A DNA stretch of 8,349 nucleotides from Gemmatimonas phototrophica (GTDB lineage: Bacteria; Gemmatimonadota; Gemmatimonadetes; Longimicrobiales; Gaopeijiaceae), in the NCBI GenBank assembly GCA_945876015.1, contig CAMCNM010000077.1:1-8349 (forward strand), read 5' to 3'. Below are positions 5,544 to 8,349 of this stretch, piece by piece. Within the stretch, counting starts at the first letter, position 1. Every line of letters begins with the position of its first letter. The position numbers were made by a program, and so were the translations under genes. The notes below the pieces were generated by a model. It did not search any database, had not been told where the DNA came from, and was given only the letters and a program-made list of their open reading frames with translations.

Positions 5544-6841
5544 AGGTAGCTCTCGCGCTTCTGAGCGAACGCCGCGAGCGGCTCCTCCCACGTCGCTGCG
5601 ATCTCCGCGACAGTCCGCCCCTCGTCGATCATCCTGCGCAGCCGGTCGGTGCCGGCCAGCTGGTCGATATGCGGGACGATCCACTTCCAGTTGGCTCCGG
5701 CCATGCGCTTCGCCTCGACCAGCGCGGCGACCGCGGCCGTGATCGGATCGTAGACGGACGCGTCGGTCATCACGAACCGCACGCCGTGCACTTCGGTGCT
5801 CGGCCACTTCACGTCCCCGGGCTTGTTCGGGGTGAAGGTTGCCGACTCGAAGCGAACCCCCGGGAGCGCATACGCGTTCAGCCGCTCCGCGAGCTCGGCT
5901 CCGTCGAGCCAGGGAGCTCCGATCCACTGGAACGGCCGCTCGGTGCCGCGGCCGACCGACAGGTTGGTGCCCTCGAACAGGCAGGTCCCGGGATAGTGCG
6001 TCGAGCTTTCAACCGACGGCATGTTGGGCGAGGGCGGGGTCCATACGAGCCCGGTGGCGTCGTACCACATATCGCGCCGCCAGCCGTCCATCGGTACGAC
6101 GTGGAGGTCGGCCTCGACGCTCCACTCGCCGCGCACCATTCGCGCGACCTCGCCGACCGTCATGCCGTGGCGCATCGGCACCGGGTAGAGCCCGATGAAC
6201 GACGCGTACGCGGTGTCGAGCACGTTGCCCTGCACGAGCGCGCCGCCGATCGGGTTGGGCCGGTCGAGCACGACGAACGGGATGCCGGCGGCGCCCGCGG
6301 CGCGCATCGACAGCGCCATCGTCCAGACGTACGTGTAGTAACGCGCCCCTACGTCCTGGATGTCGAAGAGCAGCACGTCCACGCCCTCGAGCATCCCGGG
6401 CAGCGGCTCCTTCGTCTCGCCGTACATGGAGTAGATGGGCAGCCCGGTGCGCTCGTCCCGCGCGGTCGCGATCCGCTCGCCGGCGTTCACCACACCGGAG
6501 AGTCCGTGCTCGGGGCTGTAGAGCGCGACCAGATCGAAGTCGTGATGGTCGTGCAGGAGATCGACCGTCCGCATCAGCGAGTCCGCGCCTGCGGCGGTGC
6601 GTCCGATGCCCAGTCCGGTCTGGTTCGTCACCAGCCCGACGCGTTTCCCGCGCACCAGCTGGAGCGAGTCCCGCAGCAGCACGTCGATGCCGACCGCGAT
6701 GCCGGCCGCGACCGGGCCACTCGGTTCCGGCTGCGGGGTATCAGCCCTCGAGCCGAGCGCTTCGCTGTCGGACCCACCACAGGTCAGCAGAATGCCAGAA
6801 ATCGCCACGGCGACGGGTCCTGCCCAGAATCTTCGGTGCAT
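5531..6841 (-). CDS. namZ: DUF1343 (GH171) exo-beta-N-acetylmuramidase-like protein, exported
   Basis: This 436-residue protein belongs to the YbbC/DUF1343 family. Its characterised member, NamZ of Bacillus subtilis, removes MurNAc from the non-reducing end of peptide-free peptidoglycan chains. Residues 1-20 form a signal peptide (HRR, then a hydrophobic core) leading to LLTC with Cys21. The Thr before Cys makes the lipobox atypical, so it may be a lipoprotein or simply secreted. The catalytic part is complete: GLVTNQTG (69-76), LYSPEHGLSG (107-116, with Glu111 the candidate acidic catalyst), LLFDIQDVGARYYTY (157-171), LDRPNPIGG (192-200), RHGMTVGE (224-231), SPNMPSVES (271-279), FEGTNLSVGRGTERPFQ (289-305) and a C-terminal helical domain ending SYLLYR. 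The ATG at 6841 is preceded by AGAGGTGG. A longer frame to 7099 would run through the NagZ coding region and bury the signal peptide, so it is rejected. It sits head to head with NagZ, its usual pathway partner. Confidence 0.85.
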   Translation of the reverse strand: MHRRFWAGPVAVAISGILLTCGGSDSEALGSRADTPQPEPSGPVAAGIAVGIDVLLRDSLQLVRGKRVGLVTNQTGLGIGRTAAGADSLMRTVDLLHDHHDFDLVALYSPEHGLSGVVNAGERIATARDERTGLPIYSMYGETKEPLPGMLEGVDVLLFDIQDVGARYYTYVWTMALSMRAAGAAGIPFVVLDRPNPIGGALVQGNVLDTAYASFIGLYPVPMRHGMTVGEVARMVRGEWSVEADLHVVPMDGWRRDMWYDATGLVWTPPSPNMPSVESSTHYPGTCLFEGTNLSVGRGTERPFQWIGAPWLDGAELAERLNAYALPGVRFESATFTPNKPGDVKWPSTEVHGVRFVMTDASVYDPITAAVAALVEAKRMAGANWKWIVPHIDQLAGTDRLRRMIDEGRTVAEIAATWEEPLAAFAQKRESYLLYR

Positions 6842-8349
6842 GTCCACCTCTGAAGATCGGGGGATCTCGCGCCGCCGGAAAGTCGCGAAATCCGCCGCAG
6901 CCGTGGTGCTCTGCCTGTCCCTCTCCTTGATCAGCGGCTGCATCTTCCAGTCCGCGCCCGCGGAGACGCCCGCGCCTCCGGTCGTCGCCGACGCACCGGT
7001 CGAGCCGCTCCCGCCCCAGATCGTCGCGTTGCCCGCGGATCCCGCCCGGCCCGCGATCGCCCCTGGACTGCCGTGGTCCGAGCGCACACTCGCCGCCATG
7101 ACGCTGCGGGAAAAGGTGGGGCAGATGATGATGCCCTGGATGCTTGGCGACTTCTCGCCCGCGGGCAGCGTCGGAGAGGCTCGCCTGCACGAGCTGATCG
7201 AGAATCAGGGGGTCGGAGGGTTCATCGTCTCGGCCGGCACGCCGATCGACGTCGCGGTGAAGCTGAACGACATGCAGGAGCAGTCCAGGATCCCGTTGTT
7301 GATCGCCGCCGACCTCGAGGCGGGCGCGGGCTTCCGACTGCGCGGCGCGGTCCACGTTCCCACCAACATCGACCTAGGCGGCGCCACGGAGTTCCCGTCC
7401 GAGATGGCGGTGGGCGCCACGGGCGATCCCGAGCTCGCGTATCAGATGGGGCGCATCACCGCGCAGGAAGCGCGCGCGGTCGGGATCCACGTCCCGTTCG
7501 CGCCCGTGCTCGACGTGAACAGCAATCCGGACAACCCGATCATCAACGTCCGCTCGTTCGGCGAGGATCCGGTGCAGGTCGCGCGCATGGGCGCGGCGTA
7601 CGTGCGTGGGATCGGAGAGAACGGAGCGATCGCCACCGGGAAGCACTTCCCCGGTCACGGCGACACCGGAGTGGACTCGCATCAGGCGCTGCCGCTCATC
7701 TCGGCCACACGCGCGCGCCTCGACAGCGTCGAGCTGGTTCCGTTCCGCGCCGCCATCCAGGCCGGCATCGGCGGGATCATGACCGCGCACATCAGCGTCC
7801 CCGCGCTGGCGGGCGGCACCAATCCCGCGACGCTCGCTCCGGCGGTGATGACGGGCGTGCTCCGCGACGAGATGGGATTCCAGGGGCTGGTCTTCACCGA
7901 CGCGATGGACATGGCCGCGATCGACCGGGGCTTCGGCCGCACCGAGGCGCCCGTGCTGGCCGTTCTCGCGGGCGCGGACGTGATCCTGATGCCGCCGAGC
8001 ATCCCGACCGCGATCGACGCGATCGTCGGGGCGGTCGAGGGCGGCCGGATCACGAGGGCGCGCATCGACGCGTCGGTGCTCCGGATCCTCAGGGTGAAGG
8101 AGTCGCTGCACCTCGACACGAACCGCGAGGTGAGGCCGAGCGAAGTGCACCGCATGGTGGGGATCCCCGATCACGTCGCGGTGGCGACGGAGATCGCCGA
8201 GAAGAGCCTCGTCCTGCTCAAGAACGAGCGGAATCTCCTTCCGCTCGCGGGCACGCGCGGCGCCAAGGTCCTCTCGGTCGTGTTCCGCCGCACCGACACC
8301 GACGTGCTGGCCGGGCGCTACTTCAACGGGGCGTTGAGGGCGACCTACC
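6840..8349 (+). CDS. nagZ: GH3 beta-N-acetylglucosaminidase (NagZ-type) lipoprotein, cut by window end
   Basis: The first 503 residues are present. The enzyme is predicted to remove GlcNAc from the non-reducing end of muropeptides or peptidoglycan chains. The N-terminus is a lipoprotein signal: RRRK (11-14), a hydrophobic core (18-31) and ISGC with Cys34. A Pro/Ala-rich tether (about 38-80) follows. The GH3 barrel opens at MTLREKVGQM (87-96). It shows DLEAGAG (158-164) in place of the usual DQEGGRV, then RSFGEDP (238-244) and KHFPGHGDTGVDSH (268-281), the NagZ loop with the Asp-His catalytic dyad. VFTDAMDM follows, with nucleophile Asp354. EIAEKSLVLLKN (451-462) begins the second GH3 domain, as in two-domain B. 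subtilis NagZ, and the frame is open at the window end. The ATG at 6840 has no clear Shine-Dalgarno sequence. An in-frame ATG at 6792 exists but would lie inside NamZ and lengthen the signal peptide. The start overlaps that of NamZ. Confidence 0.85.
   Translation, partial: MSTSEDRGISRRRKVAKSAAAVVLCLSLSLISGCIFQSAPAETPAPPVVADAPVEPLPPQIVALPADPARPAIAPGLPWSERTLAAMTLREKVGQMMMPWMLGDFSPAGSVGEARLHELIENQGVGGFIVSAGTPIDVAVKLNDMQEQSRIPLLIAADLEAGAGFRLRGAVHVPTNIDLGGATEFPSEMAVGATGDPELAYQMGRITAQEARAVGIHVPFAPVLDVNSNPDNPIINVRSFGEDPVQVARMGAAYVRGIGENGAIATGKHFPGHGDTGVDSHQALPLISATRARLDSVELVPFRAAIQAGIGGIMTAHISVPALAGGTNPATLAPAVMTGVLRDEMGFQGLVFTDAMDMAAIDRGFGRTEAPVLAVLAGADVILMPPSIPTAIDAIVGAVEGGRITRARIDASVLRILRVKESLHLDTNREVRPSEVHRMVGIPDHVAVATEIAEKSLVLLKNERNLLPLAGTRGAKVLSVVFRRTDTDVLAGRYFNGALRATY
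6844..6851 (-). promoter_or_regulatory. Shine-Dalgarno AGAGGTGG of NamZ, lying inside NagZ codons
   Basis: Read on the minus strand, AGAGGTGG precedes the ATG at 6841, with its GAGG core five bases away. It fixes the NamZ start. The same bases encode residues 2-4 of the divergent NagZ, so ribosome binding on one strand and coding on the other share the DNA. Confidence 0.6.

Noticed and set aside
5669..6853. 394-codon plus-strand open frame across NamZ
   Set aside because: It reads antisense to a fully conserved DUF1343 protein and shows no motif of its own.
6842..7099. N-terminal extension of NamZ to a start at 7099
   Set aside because: The extra 86 residues are low-complexity, are antisense to NagZ and would bury the signal peptide. 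The ATG at 6841 has a good Shine-Dalgarno sequence.
1..8349. tRNA, rRNA, CRISPR, insertion sequence, toxin-antitoxin or defence genes
   Set aside because: No cloverleaf, direct repeat array, transposase motif, terminal inverted repeat pair or small two-gene module was found on either strand.

Overview
The window is high-GC bacterial DNA with eight protein-coding loci packed on both strands. It has no RNA gene, insertion sequence, CRISPR array or phage gene that I can see. Several products carry lipoprotein or other export signals, so the organism is probably a diderm. The mix of a PafA-like phosphatase, an NHL-repeat lipoprotein, and a DUF1343 protein beside a lipoprotein NagZ with a DLEAG-type motif would fit Gemmatimonadota or a related free-living phylum. 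That placement is inference from gene content only.

Layout, left to right. Positions 1-701 (minus) hold the first 233 residues of a PafA-like alkaline phosphatase that runs off the window. Positions 797-1525 (minus) encode a membrane lipid kinase of the SEC59/phytol-kinase family. Its GTG start overlaps the stop of a headless cytochrome c remnant (1522-1719, minus). A D-amino-acid aminotransferase gene (1874-2752, plus) converges with an uncharacterised two-domain protein gene (2749-3276, minus), and their stop codons overlap in CTAG. A divergent control region of about 200 bp follows, then an NHL beta-propeller lipoprotein (3477-4634, plus) with a good hairpin behind it. Positions 4812-5528 (plus) hold the C-terminal half of a 4-cresol-dehydrogenase-like flavoprotein lacking its FAD domain. 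This converges, with a 2-nt gap and a 16-bp perfect palindrome, on a DUF1343/NamZ gene (5531-6841, minus). NamZ is divergent from a NagZ-type GH3 lipoprotein gene (6840-8349, plus, cut by the window end), and the two start codons share the tetranucleotide CATG.

The clearest functional unit is the last pair. NamZ releases MurNAc and NagZ releases GlcNAc from the non-reducing ends of peptidoglycan fragments, so together they would dismantle glycan chains stepwise. The aminotransferase can supply D-amino acids for peptidoglycan, a thematic but not operonic link. The rest looks like ordinary housekeeping or accessory content with two gene remnants. I see no convincing new defence, mobile or regulatory system. 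The observations most worth a second look are the head-to-head overlapping NamZ/NagZ starts, the two headless redox-protein remnants, and the 175-residue protein of unknown function.
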